A stretch of DNA of 64,000 nucleotides from Helianthus annuus (GCF_002127325.2 NC_035436.2:112553591-112617590), one strand, 5' to 3'; counted from the first letter of the stretch, positions 22,766 to 35,148 are shown. The notes: generated by a model from the sequence alone, not told the origin. Numbers and translations: made by a program.

Positions 22766-23395
22766 CTGGTTTCAAACCTAGTAGGGATGGCAATCAAACC
22801 CGAACCCGCTGGTTAAACCCGAAACCCAACACATTTGGGACGGGTTTGGGGTCGGTTAATCGGGTTTGGGAATAATTTTTATTTTTTGCGTGGGTTTGGG
22901 ACGGGTTTGTGATTTAGTGATATACCCGTTTACCCGACCCAATTACCCGATAAAGTGTACTTGTTTACCCAATTGTATACCCGATATAATTTCTTTTATA
23001 TTATTAAATATGTATATATATGATACATCCATTTTTTACACATCTAGGTATTCTATTCCGTATACATTGTAGTTATTTGATATATTTTTTTATAATGACA
23101 ATACAAAATGTAACGGGTTAGTAGTTATCCGATAAATACCCAATGGGTTTTGAGATGAGTATACCCAACGAGTAATCTTTCTAAGTTAACGGGTTTACCC
23201 GATACCCGATGGGTATTTACCCACTAGAAACCCGACGGGTTTTGGGACGGGTTTGGGACAAGCTTATCTAACTGGGTTTGGGTTTGGGATTACCTAAACC
23301 CGTCCCAAACCCGACCCATTGCCATCCCTAAAACCCAGGTACAAACTACACAACAAACAACAGCTTAACCACTACACCATCTATACACCATGTTC
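22766..23395 (-). other. tRNA-like module 2, split by the hAT element
   Basis: With the hAT insertion set aside, the minus strand carries GTGTAGTGGTTAAG (A-box-like) and, about 35 bp later, GGGTTTGAAACC (B-box-like). It has the same orientation as module 1, about 150 bp away. No complete cloverleaf is visible. Confidence 0.35.
22782..23330. mobile_element. hAT-type non-autonomous element (MITE-like)
   Basis: It is 549 bp with terminal inverted repeats TAGGGATGGCAAT and ATTGCCATCCCTA, and 8-bp target duplications AAACCTAG / AAACCCAG (one mismatch). Subterminal ACCCG and GGGTTTGGG repeats sit in both orientations. No transposase frame is present, so it depends on a hAT transposase in trans. 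Confidence 0.9.
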
Positions 23396-23414
23396 AGAAG
23401 GTTAAGGCGCTCAG

Positions 23415-23424
23415 TATATATAAA
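23415..23424 (+). promoter_or_regulatory. Putative TATA box of element 6 LTR
   Basis: TATATATAAACAT closely resembles the TATA region of element 4 (TATATATAAACAT at 41973). It is followed by a pyrimidine-rich stretch. Confidence 0.45.
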
Positions 23425-23445
23425 CATACTGACGCGAACCTGCTA

Positions 23446-23475
23446 TCTTCTCTTCTTCTTCTTCTTCTTCTTCTT
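23446..23475. repeat. (CTT)n microsatellite
   Basis: About nine units of TTC/CTT lie just after the putative TATA box. Confidence 0.85.
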
Positions 23476-25579
23476 TGCGCGAAAGTTGAACCAATCATAC
23501 AATTCAATACGTTACAACATGATTCATTTTCATTTATGCTTCCTTGAATTCGCAATTATGGAGAATAATGGCCCATAACATTTCAATCGTCCAATTTATG
23601 ATTAACCATACGATTAGAAATAGGATTAACATCACCATTAAAGCTCCTCAAGAACACAATTGGCTTTTCACCTTTTTCGTAAAATCAACTTCCATAACTG
23701 ATATCACTTATTCTCTAGATCAAACCATGCAAAACCCCACTGATATTTCTCCATTTCATCACCTCTACATCACGAATTTAATCGAAGAACATTCTAGGGC
23801 TTGTAACTTGTGTGGATGATATCTCCTTCAAATCTCAACATTTTTAGGTGATTCCAAAGCCTAACTTGCTTAATTTTTCGTGATCTACAAAAGCCCTCTA
23901 TCAGTTTCAGTGATAGAAGGCTAATTTATCCGATTTTAATTTTAGTTGAAATTAGGGTTCTTCATGCAAAGAATTTGGGGCTTTTAGATTTAGACTTGTC
24001 TTTTGATGAAATTGAAAGTATAATGTTGGTATATATCATATTAGCATGTTATGTGTAATTTTTGGGAATTTTTAGATATCAAATTGGAATTTTGGTGAAT
24101 TATATATATTTTAATCGTTTGTTAAATCAAATAAAAATACAAGATAGTCTTATAAAAATTCAATAAATATTTTTGTTGATTATTTCAGATTATATAAACA
24201 CTAGGTAATTTTTATAGAAACTTTCCTTAAATTTTTTGGGAATTTTTAGATCTAATTGGCACCACTCATGTTTATATATTTTAATCCTTTAAAAATATAT
24301 ACAAGTTTATCATAAATAATTTTTATAAATAATATTACTGATTTTTACAGATTATATGATGGTTGTAAAATTATTATGGATTTTCTATATTTTTATGATT
24401 ATATAACTAAATAATTGGTGGAATGGTTTAGACAAATAAATCCCATTATGAAATTATTATTTCAAAATAAAATTGGGGATGAATATTAAATTGAATCTAT
24501 ATAATTTTTTGATGAACTTGATGAACTTATTTAATCATTTGCCATTATCAAATATTTAAAACCACTAAAATAGCAATTTTATGATTTTTGCCATATTAAT
24601 AAATTCTAAAACATATACAATTAGTATTTTGGTTATTTCTTTGTTGAACAAATATAATTTTATATATTTCCAAGCCCCCAAATAGGAGAACCCAATTTCC
24701 TAAAATCATTAAGTTATCCTTTCGTTTAGTATGTCTGTTATTTACAATGCGGTTATTATCTTAGAATTCCACATATTCCAGTTCGTGCGTTAATTCTCGT
24801 GGAACGTTTCTTCGCAACGTGTGAGTAATTTCTTCCACTTTCCCCTTTTTATCTTTTTCAAATTTTGAGGTGCATCACGTTACACTTTTCGATTTACTTA
24901 ACATGCTATGATCAAGTGTAATTATGTGAACGTCATATGTGTATTCTATTATTTTATATGCTATCTGATGACAAGTCTATTGCATGCTATTGTGTCTAGT
25001 GGATCCACGGCTCACTAGGTTCCCCACGGCCATGGGTTGTAGCCTAGTATCGCCAACAGTATTAGACTCGCTCCTCGGGGCTTGAGCCTAATGCACGCTA
25101 TTATCAGGAGTCTATTTATTTTGGTTGTTTGTGTTATTTGATTGTGTATTCTTGTCTTGTAAATTTGGAATTATGGATATGTTGCCTATGTTGATGATAT
25201 GAGACCTTTTACACACTAACCTTGAGATTGATGTTAAAAATATTTTTTTTAAAAAGAAATAAATATAAAACTGTTTTCTATAAAAGGAGGAAATTTTTCA
25301 CCAGCATATTTGTTGACCCAAAAATACATTTTTCTAACGCGGTGCAGGTTTTCAAAGTTGATGATCAAGTGATGTGGACACGTAGCATGGGCCTTAGGAA
25401 ATTAAACTGAAATCTTGATATGTTTGTTTTGAACAACGTATGAACAATTTTGATTATTATATGTTATGTGAAATATTAAATGGATATGCTGTAAATATTA
25501 AAACAATAATTAGTTGTCATGAGCTATAGGCAATCATCATGCCCCGTACTTTTTCGCTGCGGGTCGGGGTGTGACAGAT

Positions 25580-25592
25580 TGGTATCAGAGCC
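25580..25592 (+). other. Primer binding site, initiator Met-tRNA type (element 6)
   Basis: TGGTATCAGAGCC lies three bases downstream of the GTGTGACA LTR end. Confidence 0.88.
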
Positions 25593-26772
25593 AATGACTA
25601 TAGGGAACTAGGTTTAGGTTATTAGACCCTTAGACTTAGTCTATAGTTAATTAGGTACCTTAGGTACCTTATGTGCTTAATTGTTTGATTGTCTTGGCTA
25701 AAAAAAATATTTAAAGTATCCATGATTTAAATTTTTTTTAATGTCACACACATATGCATGTGAGCACATTTAATTGTAATATACTAAGTATTATGTGCCA
25801 TAAATGACAATATGTGTGTTATTATTAAATCATAGTTTATTATTTCTTTTTCCTTGTCACGTCGCACGCACCTTACACTATATACGAATACTCAATATTC
25901 TAGTTCATATTCCTATATATCTAAAGTCTTGAATCAATTCATTTTATTTAATATATTTCAATTACTCATGAGTTTGATTTCATTTCGTTTTTGGAATTTC
26001 AAATTTCAATTGATATTTCACTCTCGTCAAAGTGAGTTCTTGTGACGGACATGTAACTGAAAGGGTTACGTACCAGTAATCGGGACGTCCTGTCTAGGCT
26101 GGCATTCATATAAATCCAATTAATGGACCAGTTTGCCTACCTGGGGACTATCGATGAGAGTACCGATACCTATTAGGCCAAAGCATGTCACACCAAACGT
26201 CACGTGAACTAACAACACTTTGATATGTCAAACGTGTCCGTGTTAATTCATGGATGTTATCCTAAACATCGTTTTACACCACCCCAAAGTTTATTTCATT
26301 AATTGATTTACGATTTTCTTCGAGTTAAGTTGTACGTCAATGGGTAGACATATGAGGACTATGCGAAAGCTCGGTAATTACGGGTGCACACATAATTACG
26401 AAAGTGACGCACTAAAGTCATACTAAACCCTATGATATGCCAAAACCTATGATTTTCAATATTTTATGATGAAATATTATTTTATCATGAACTCTATTAT
26501 TTTATACGTTATTCCATGTGGCTATTATATTGTTTCATATATAAACCACCGGAATAAATCTTAAGATATTCCACGAGATTCTAATGAATTTTCTTTAAAC
26601 AAATCACCCTGAACTTATTGTAATTTGTCAAAGGGTTAGACTTTTGTTACCCTTTGATACTCCATAATATTTTCATGAGATTTGTATTCTTGAATCATGG
26701 GATTTTCCCTAAGTTCCGTGACCATCAATTCTCGTTATGGGTTAAACATCTTACTTAAGTTGTCCCTCACAG
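25593..26772 (+). other. Element 6 leader, no gene seen
   Basis: AT-rich, with no frame resembling a known protein. It separates the primer site from the short gag. Confidence 0.5.
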
Positions 26773-27339
26773 ATGCCGCCCTATCGTCGTCATCGTCGTC
26801 AACCGAGGATCTCCAACCGTCGAATGGGAGCTTTGATAGCTGAATAAATGGCCGCAATTATTCCTACGATAGTCATTCAGGTTCAACAGGCACTCAACGC
26901 CCACGTCTCCACGAATCAAATCGAAGAAGCTGAAGCTGAACCGTCTTCACCCGATAACAACCATCAAAGGAGTGAAACCAACCACGATTACGCCATACTA
27001 GCTATTCCGCTAAACCAGGTTGCTCCTAATCCTATACCTGACAGAAAACCTTATCACATACATTTTCCACAATGCCCCACTTGTCAAAAACATCACACAG
27101 CCAACACTTTGTGCTGCCTTTGCACTTATTGTGGACTTTATGGTCACTTAATCGACACCTATCGGCACTATAACCCTGAAACAGAACCACCTATAGCACC
27201 ATTTAATGTACAACACGTGACACCTCCATTTGACCAACCAAATACCCACCTTATGATCCAACCATATGTCCAACCCGACGCTCCACTAATGGATCAACCG
27301 ACCGTACTTTATGGCACCCAACTCGTTCTTTACGATTGA
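26773..27339 (+). pseudogene. Element 6 short Gag-like frame with stop
   Basis: ATG at 26773 gives an Arg-rich start (MPPYRRHRRQPR). An in-frame TAA at 26845-26847 interrupts after 24 codons, and the frame resumes with an ATG at once. The remainder (about 163 residues) has CPTCQKHH and a zinc-knuckle-like CTYCGLYGHLIDTY, whose fourth ligand position is Tyr rather than Cys. It ends in a Pro/Gln-rich tail with repeated DQP/IQPY phrases. It lacks the usual full-length gag core, so I infer a shortened gag as in TR-GAG elements. It has no pol partner nearby. Confidence 0.6.
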
Positions 27340-28040
27340 ACCGGTCAAACCGAATGTGACATTTGTGCTTGTAATCATTGTGAACAATTCAATTATCAAT
27401 GAGATAAATTTATTTGTTCCCAATGTTTGTTTGGCTATGTTTGATGTTTTTCATGTTTTAGTTTTTATTCGATTTTAAACTCTATATCGCTTTCTGGAGA
27501 ATTATACGCAAACTGGTGCATAAACGTAATTAGTTTAACGCGAAAAATACTCCGGAACATCAGTTTATGCTTAACATACCTTAAATAACCTTTACATAAC
27601 TTAGAAATAAGTTTTGAAGGCTCTGGTATGGCAAAATCAAGTTAATTCGCTTACAGGGACTAAAATTGACAAACTACGAAAGTATGCCAATTTGAACTGT
27701 GACAAACATTCCGAAACATGGCCATAAGTTAAACACACCTTAAATATCCTTTACATAGCTTAGAAATAGTCTTCCTATTTTCAATTAGGCCAATGAAATC
27801 CATTGTAAAGATTAGAAATAAATAAAGGAAAAATAAGTGGACCTGACCCATTGAATTATGACTATATCCGCTATTATGATATTCAAATTCAATAGAGATG
27901 AAATTGGAACAAGTTGACCCCTTTTTATTTATTTATTTTCATTTCTTTGGACTCCGCAAGAATTTGTCGATATTTCCAACTCAATCGTCTTGTTCTATAG
28001 GAATAAATAGGAATACATTGTCATTTCGTTCCTTCACAGA
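27340..28040 (+). other. Region between element 6 gag and element 2, no gene seen
   Basis: AT-rich non-coding sequence. Phrases such as GGGACTAAAATTGACAAAC recur in altered form near 38120 (GGGACTAAAAGCGTC), which suggests both sides of element 2 belong to similar non-coding retroelement sequence. Confidence 0.4.
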
Positions 28041-28416
28041 TGTCACACCCCCAAAATCCCACACGCGGAGTACCACCGCTTGGAGGCGTGACATGACCAG
28101 GATCAAGCCATCAATCATATTGAACATGGCATAATATAAATAAAATAGTTCGTAAAACCCAATTCAATACAATTGATGTTCTAAACCAAACATAGTATCA
28201 ATAGCGGAAGCATAAGTATATAACCCAAAGTAAATCATAAGTTCAAATATCCAAAACGTTAAACATAGTGTTCATGATCCATTGCCCATAACGACCCGCT
28301 TCTCCAGTGCAAGCTCCATAAGTACCTAAGGTCCTGCAAGGCATGCAGCAGAGAGTCAACAACTAGTTGAGCGAGTGCACAGAAAATAAGTTCGTAATAG
28401 TAATGAGTATGTTCAT

Positions 28417-28835
28417 CTAGTCGGGGGCTTCCCATGCATGTATGTACTAATGGTGGGGGTTTCCCATTGCTTTGTATATAAATATTACTGGTGGGGGAAT
28501 CCCACATTTATCTTTACTAATGGGGGTTTCCCATTATGGTACTTACTAGACTATTTGCAACCATGTGTTCTTCTTAATCCGAGAACAGGAATACGTACAA
28601 GGTCACGTAGGATTTACGTGAGTGCCCTTCCCCGAGGACCGTGGTACGCGTGGGGTTTACGTAGGATTTACGTAAGTGTCCTTCCGACCCGGAAGACAGT
28701 AGTAAGTATTAGTTTACGTAGGTTTTACGTAAGTGTCCTCCCGACCCGGGAGACAATGGTAGGTACTAGTTTACGTAGGTTTTACGTAAGTGTCCTGACT
28801 ATCCTGAGGACGATGGTCTATAGTCTAGCAATAGC
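28417..28835. repeat. Private word arrays (GGGGGTTTCCCAT; TTTACGTAAGTGTCC) in element 2 LTR
   Basis: Four copies of ACTAATGGGGGTTTCCCAT-like units (28417-28545) are followed by four or five of ACGTAGG(A/T)TTTACGTAAGTGTCC plus a CCCGACCCGGGAGAC-type block (28597-28835). The copies in the right LTR are at 35847-36265. Position in the LTR matches the CGCGGCC array of element 1 and the 23-bp array of element 3. Confidence 0.85.
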
Positions 28836-29157
28836 GTAAATACGAGTAATCATCCATTTCAAATAATCCAACCCAATTCCCAACCCGGGAATCCCATGCC
28901 TTGGCTGTGTGAACTCACCTTGGTTTGCTCGGTATGCTAAGTATGTGCTCAAAGTAAATCAATCACGTCCTAGAGTATGCATGTACATAATCAGTTTGCA
29001 TTCGTACAGTTCACGTATAAGCATCAACAATGATCATCAAGTAGCACGTTGTACGTAATCATAATCATACAAGTATTGTATAATACTTAACAGCAGTTAA
29101 AATAGTCCAGTTAACATTTAGCATAATTAACTCAGGTTACTGTGAAAAGTTCACAAG

Positions 29158-29450
29158 TTGGCGAAACACATTTGTTGGCGAAACACAGGTTGACGAAACA
29201 CATTGTGTTTCGTCAACTGCCCTTTGACTAAACAAATTTCTATTTCGTTAACATCCTTGGCGAATCAGAAGTTCTATTTCGTTTATTACTCTTGGCGAAA
29301 CAAAAGTCCTGTTTCGTCAAGAGTTCTGTTTCGTCAAGCATTCACATTCGTCAATATTCTAATTCGCCAAACATTCAGATTCGTTAAGCATTCTGATTCG
29401 TCAAACATTCTGATTCGTTAAGCATTCTGATTCGTCAAGCCGTCAGTTAC
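29158..29450. repeat. GGCGAAACA / TTTCGTCAA word array in element 2 LTR
   Basis: About 15-20 copies of the word occur in both orientations, including a perfect inverted repeat with 12-bp arms (TGACGAAACACA, 1-nt spacer) at 29191-29215. The same word recurs at 30002-30140, some 550 bp away. The right LTR has the equivalent arrays at 36588-36880 and 37432-37570. Confidence 0.88.
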
Positions 29451-30442
29451 GTCAATCATGTCAGTTACAAAAATCATGCAATCGATTATGGAAACCCTAA
29501 TCATTCTAGCAGCCGCCTAGAACACCATCATACTATCATCAGATCAACGTACAACTATCGTAACCCAGACATCATAATCAACAAAGTTTAATAACATTAA
29601 ACCGACATGAGCATCGTTAGTTCTAGATCTACCCATCACGCAATCATATCAATCCGTTCAGTTTATTGATATCCCTAATCCATACCGTGTTTCACATTGT
29701 ATACCGAACACAAGATCACAACATTTATAATCAACCCTAGTTCGTTCTAACGGTTAACAATAACTCATACAATTCATGCATTCACAGATCAACCTGATGT
29801 TTATCAACAATACATAGACCAATAACCATTAGCAATGACTAACCGGAGAGTTAAACGATTAATACGGACGGAACGAGTGAATTCTCAGATAACAGAGGCT
29901 GCCGACGTGCACAGGAAAGCTTCTAGGGTTTCAGTTTTGCTAAAGTGTGTCAAATGAGGGGTTTCCGTATGACTTATACGCGTAAAGGTCTACTGGGCCG
30001 AACTGGGCCTTGGCGAAACAGTTTGGGCCGGCGGAACACATGTTTCGTCGAGGTGAGGTTGGCGAAACAGGTTTCCCTGTTTCGTCGAGTTTGGTTTGAC
30101 GGATCATGCTCCTGTTCCGTCGGATTGATTCGCGAAGTATACATGGCTTAGCTATCTCGAATGTGCACTAACAGGTTCACGTAATATTATTAACACATAT
30201 CATGCCATATTCAACACGCGTTTCATTATAACATGTGCACAGTTACAAGTTAAACAAATCAATAATTACACAGTCAAAGTCAACGGTCAAAGTCGACGTG
30301 CATTAAATACAAAGTGAAAGTCAAAAGTTCGAGTTGTCACATTATCCCCAACTTGAAAGAAATTTCGTCCCGAAATTTGGTACGTACTTACTGAGGAAGC
30401 TAGATAGGTTGCATCGTTCACTGGTTTTCCTGGGGTGTCACA

Positions 30443-30453
30443 TCCTCCCCCCG
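30443..30453 (-). other. Polypurine tract 1 (used by element 2)
   Basis: The minus strand reads CGGGGGGAGGA directly before the TGTGACACCCC LTR start. Here the tract lies inside the pol reading frame. Confidence 0.82.
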
Positions 30454-33400
30454 TTGATCTGGAATTTCGTCCCGAAATTCCGCAGTAGTAGCTTCAGCCT
30501 CAGCAGTGGTTGCATTGGTTCCGAATAACTGGGGATACTTTTCTGTCATCTGGTCTTCGCGTTCCCAGGTGTACTCTGGGCCACGGCGGGAGTTCCAACG
30601 AACTCGAACAAGAGGGATTCTCTTGTTTTTTAGGACCTTCACATCCCGGTCCGTAATTTCAACAGGTTCCTCGACGAACTGCAACCGCTCATCGATAGTG
30701 AGTTCCTTGATAGGAACTATGAGGGTCTCATCTGACAGGCACTTCTTCAGATTCGACACGTGAAATACATTGTGAACTGCACCGAGTTCAGCTGGTAGGT
30801 TTAGCTTGTAGGCCACTTTGCCTATTTTCTCAATGATCTCGAACGGTCCGACATATCGCGGATTTAATTTGCCCCGTTTGCCAAAACGAACCACACCCTT
30901 CCAGGGTGAGACTTTAAGTAAAACCCGGTCCCCGACCTGAAATTCCAAAGGCTTTCTACGCTTATCCGCTTATGCTTTCTGACGGTCGCGTGCTGCCGCC
31001 ATGCGTTGTCGTATTTGTGCAATCTTTTCCGTGGCGTCCACTACAATCTCTGGACCCGTAATCTGACTATCCCCCACCTCTGCCCAACAGAGAGGTGACC
31101 GGCATTTACGCCCGTACAATGCCTCGAATGGAGCGGCTTGTATGCTGGTGTGATAACTGTCATTGTATGAGAACTCCACCAAAGGGAGATGCTTTTCCCA
31201 GCCGTTGCCGAAATCGATAACACATGCCCGAAGCATGTCTTCAAGAGTTTGAATCGTTCGCTCAGACTGTCCATCCGTCTGAGGATGATATGCTGTGCTC
31301 ATATCTAATCGTGAGCCGAAGGATTTATGCATCGCTTGCCATAGCTCTGACGTGAATCGTGCATCCTGATCCGAAATGATGGATGTGGGCACCCCGTGCC
31401 ACGAAACAACTTCTTTAAGATAGACGTCTGCGAGAGTGGAGAACTTATCCGTTTCCTTTATAGCTAGGAAGTGCGCAGACTTGGTGAGTCGATCCACGAT
31501 CACCCATATGGTATCATTCCCCCACTGGGATCTAGGCAAGCCCGTAACGAAATCCATGGAAATTTCTTCCCATTTCCATTGCGGTATCTTGGGTTGCTGA
31601 AGTAGACCCGCTGGTTTCTGATATTCCACTTTGACCTTTGCACATGTCAAACACTTGCCGAAGTAAGTAGCGATGTGGGCCTTCATACTAGGCCACCAGT
31701 ATGTAGTTCTGATGTCGTGGTACATTTTATCCGACCCCGGATGTACCGAGTAGCGCGACTTGTGAGCTTCATCCATTACCAGCTCGCGTAATCCGCCAAA
31801 AAGTGGGACCCAAATACGCCCCGTTACATAGTAGGCGCCGTCTTCCTTTTGTTCCATTCGTTGCCTTGAGCCGCGTAAGGCTTCAGCCTTGACGTTTTCG
31901 GGTTTTAAAGCTTCTATCTGAGCAGTTCGTATCTGTGCAGGAAGACTGGACTGAATAGTGAGCTGCAAGGCTCGTACGCGTCTAGGTAGAGTGTCTTTCC
32001 GACTGAGGGCGTCAGCCACAACATTGGCCTTGCCTGGATGATACTTGATGGCGCATTCGTAGTCGTTCAGTAGTTCAACCCATCTTCGTTGACGCATGTT
32101 CAAATCCTTTTGCTTAAGGATATGCTCGAGACTCCTGTGATCGGTGTAAATCGTGCACCTGGTACCGTACAGGTAGTGTCGCCATATCTTAAGCGCGAAA
32201 ACAACAGCTCCCAGCTCTAAATCGTGCGTCGTGTAATTCCGTTCATGAATCTTGAGTTGTCGCGAAGCGTAAGCAATAACCTTATCCCGTTGCATCAATA
32301 CACACCCAAGTCCCTGTATCGATGCGTCACAATAAACCACGAAATCATCTGTGCCCTCCGGCAATGAGAGAATAGGTGCGCTGCAAAGCCTATCCTTTAG
32401 GTACTGAAAAGCGGTCTCCTGGGGCTCTCCCCAGCGATAGGTGACACCCTTCTGTGTCAGTAGCGTAAGCGGCTGTGCGATCTTGGAAAAGTCTTTTATG
32501 AATCGTCTGTAGTAACCCGCCAAACCCAAGAATTGGCGTATTTCTGTTGGTGTACGCGATGCAGGCCAGTTCCTGATCGAATCTACTTTGGATGGATCGA
32601 CATGAATCCCATCCCTGTTCACCACATGGCCTAAGAAGTGGACTTCACGAAGCCAGAAGTCGCATTTGGAAAACTTGGCGTACAATTGTTCCTTTCGAAG
32701 AAGTTCCAAGATCAATCGCAGATGATGTTCGTGCTCCTCCTGACTCTTGGAGTAAATCAGTATGTCATCGATGAAGACAATCACAAACTTGTCTAAGTAC
32801 GGCTTGCACACCCTGTTCATCAGGTCCATAAATACGGCAGGCGCGTTCGTTAGCCCGAATGGCATGACTAGAAACTCGTAGTGACCGTAACGAGTTCTGA
32901 AAGCGGTTTTGGAGACATCCTCATCCCGGACTCTCAGCTGATGATACCCTGACCTCAAGTCTATCTTGGAGTAGAAACTCGACCCCTGCAACTGATCGAA
33001 TAGGTCGTCTATACGCGGAAGAGGATAACGGTTCTTCACCGTCACCTTGTTGAGTTCACGGTAGTCAATGCACATCCTGAACGTACCGTCTTTCTTTTTC
33101 ACAAATAACACTGGAGCTCCCCATGGCGAAGAGCTTGGACGTATGAAGCCCTTTTCCAAGAGCTCTTGTAGCTGCTTTGACAGTTCCTCCAATTCTGATG
33201 GAGCTAGACGATATGGTGCGCGAGCTATGGGTGCTGCTCCAGGAGCTAGCTCAATCTGAAACTCGACTTGGCGATGAGGCGGTAAACCGGGCAAATCTTC
33301 AGGAAACACCTGAGGGTAATCGCGTACAACTGGAATATCCTCCAGCTTCTTTTCCTTTGCTGCTACGTCAGTAACGAGTGCCAAGATGGCTGTGTGCCCT

Positions 33401-34970
33401 TTACGTAAACATTTCTGAGCCTTCAAAAAGGAGATGATGCCAACCACTGCACCACTCTTGTCGCCTTGTACTTCGAGAGGTTCTTGACCAGAACGTGGAA
33501 TACGAATAACCTTTTCCTTGCACAAAATCTCTGCGTGATGCTGGGATAACCAATCCATACCGATGACGACGTCGAAACTACCCAAAACTATGGGTATAAG
33601 ATCAATCGAGAAAGTCTGACCAGCTAGAACAATGTTACAACCCTTGATTACATGTGCCGCTTCTACACTCTTACCATTTGCTAGTTCTACGACATGTTTA
33701 GTGTTTAGGGGTGTTGGGGTACGTTTTAACAATTTACTCATTTTCAATGACACATAACTTGTATCAGCACCCGAATCAAACAAAACAGTAACATAAATAT
33801 CGTCGAGAAGAAACTTACCCATAACCACATTGGGATCATTCACTGCGTCACCCCGACCTAGCACAAAAGCACGACCCCGAGCTTCGTTGCCGTTGTTGTT
33901 TCCCCCGTTGTTATTGTTGTTATTGTTCCCGTTGCCCTGATTGTTGTTATTGCGGTTCTGATTCTGGTTCAACTGAGGACAATCGCGTGTGTAATGACCT
34001 TCTGCTCCACACTGGAAACATCCCCGGTTTCCACGTTGTGGCTGCTGCTGCTGTGGGTTCTGTGGAGCTGGTTGTTACGGTTGCTGGTTCTGATTTGCAG
34101 GCCGTGGGCTCCTACAGTCTTTAGCCTCGTGACCCATCTTGAGACATCTTTGACAACGACCCTTGTTGCACTGGCCCCTGTGATGTCTGTTGCAGTTGTG
34201 ACACTTGGGGTGAAACCCTTGATACCTTCTCTGTCTATGACCACCAGAGGATTGCTGACTAGGACTCTGGTAGTGGTCAGTCTTCTGCTGCTGAGCTTGA
34301 GATTGAACCGTTGCTGAACCTTTGCTAGAATCCCCATCCCACTTTCTTTTGTTGTCACTGGGAGTAGCAGGAGTAGTGACAGCAGTAGTAGTAGCACTGA
34401 TGCGTTTTGGCAGCTTGTTCTGATCCACTGCCTGATCGGTGAGTCGGTGGGCAAGACGCTGAATATCTTGAATGTTGTCGAGGTTAGCCGATGTAACATG
34501 GCTCTGAATTTCTGAGGCTAGACCCTTGAGGTACAACTCGATGCGCTTGATCGGAGGGTCTACCATGGTTGGACACAAGATAGCCAGTTCGTTCGATCGC
34601 TTCGTGTAAGCTTCTATCTCTGACCCCGTCATCTTCAAGTGATAAAACTCATCTTCCAGCTTGTGAATGTCGTCACGCGTGCAGTATTCTCGCTTGATGA
34701 GTTCCTTAAAATCGTTCCATGGGGTGGCGTTAGCAGCTGCCAACCCGAGAATCTGAACTTGCGCGTTCCACCAGGTGAGCGCAATCCCTTCCAACGTGCC
34801 AGTGGCATACTTGACCCTGCGAGCCTTAGGGCATTCACACATTTCAAACACTGACTCTAGCTTCTCGAACCAATGGAGGAGTCCCACTGCCCCCTCGGTG
34901 CCACTGAAAGTACTTGGATGACAGTCCATGAAGTTCTTGAAAGTGCAGACAGGCTGCTGCGCGTGTTGAC

Positions 34971-35060
34971 CTATTGTGTACGAATAGGACAAAGTTAGAT
35001 ACGAGAGTTATCGTAGGATCTAAAGATCCTAGTGTGAGTCTATACTGCAGGGTATACTAC
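34971..35060 (-). other. Predicted phase-1 intron in element 2 gag
   Basis: The minus strand has the donor CAAGCAG|GTAGTATACC and the acceptor CACAATAG|GTCAACACG, 90 bp apart. It contains an in-frame stop, so unspliced RNA cannot make gag from the first ATG. Element 1 has the two flanks joined exactly at this point (6770/6771). Confidence 0.75.
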
Positions 35061-35148
35061 CTGCTTGAGCAGCTGCAAGTGCCGCAGCAACTTGAACTTG
35101 AACGAGAGCCTCTAGCTGGGCTTGAGTCATGTTAATTCGTCCAGACAT

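Larger units (their letters stand above)
22048..25576 (+). repeat. Element 6 5' LTR (with nested hAT element)
   Basis: It is 3529 bp including a 557-bp insertion, so about 2970 bp originally. It ends GTGTGACA three bases before TGGTATCAGAGCC. It holds two tRNA-like modules on the minus strand, a TATA box with a CTT-rich stretch after it, and an AT-rich 3' half (24000-24700) with nothing recognisable. No private word array of the group-I kind is seen. Confidence 0.75.
22048..28040 (+). mobile_element. Element 6: gag-only LTR retrotransposon (TR-GAG-like), 3' end not resolved
   Basis: A long LTR (22048-25576) starting TGTAACATCC and ending GTGTGACA is followed by an initiator-Met primer site and a short broken gag (26773-27339). 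No pol is found downstream before element 2 at 28041. The 3' LTR was not found in the window, so the right limit given is only the start of element 2. It may continue at 37878. The flank GTGGG at 22043-22047 could be the target duplication but cannot be confirmed. Confidence 0.65.
28041..30442 (-). repeat. Element 2 left LTR (3' LTR in element sense)
   Basis: It is 2402 bp, from TGTCACACCC to GGGGTGTCACA. It contains, near its inner end, the 101-bp unit with the unused PPT 2 (from 30342). It shares framework blocks with elements 1, 3 and 5, for example CCATGCCTTGGCTGTGTGAA. Confidence 0.93.
30418..35148 (-). pseudogene. Element 2 Gag-Pol polyprotein (spliced; two nonsense codons)
   Basis: Exon 1 (35148-35061) encodes MSGRINMTQAQ and an Ala-rich stretch. 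After a phase-1 intron (35060-34971), exon 2 (34970-30418) is one frame of about 1517 codons. Domains in order are: gag with TWWNAQ; Cys/His clusters including [10 protein letters not shown]; protease with DSGAD; RT with FIDD; RNase H with YCDAS and YTDHRS; integrase HHCC zinc region and DD35E core; and a chromodomain-like tail with EYTWERED. Two in-frame stops interrupt: TAA at 34077-34075 between the zinc clusters and TAA at 30972-30970 after the integrase core. Otherwise the length matches element 4. The terminal codons run through the polypurine tract and about 25 nt into the LTR. Confidence 0.9.

Noticed and set aside
28259..28839. Open frames of 82 and 133 residues within the element 2 LTR
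   Set aside because: They are repeat translations (RIYVSVLP-type phrases), recur in the other LTR at 35689-36269, and have no family resemblance.
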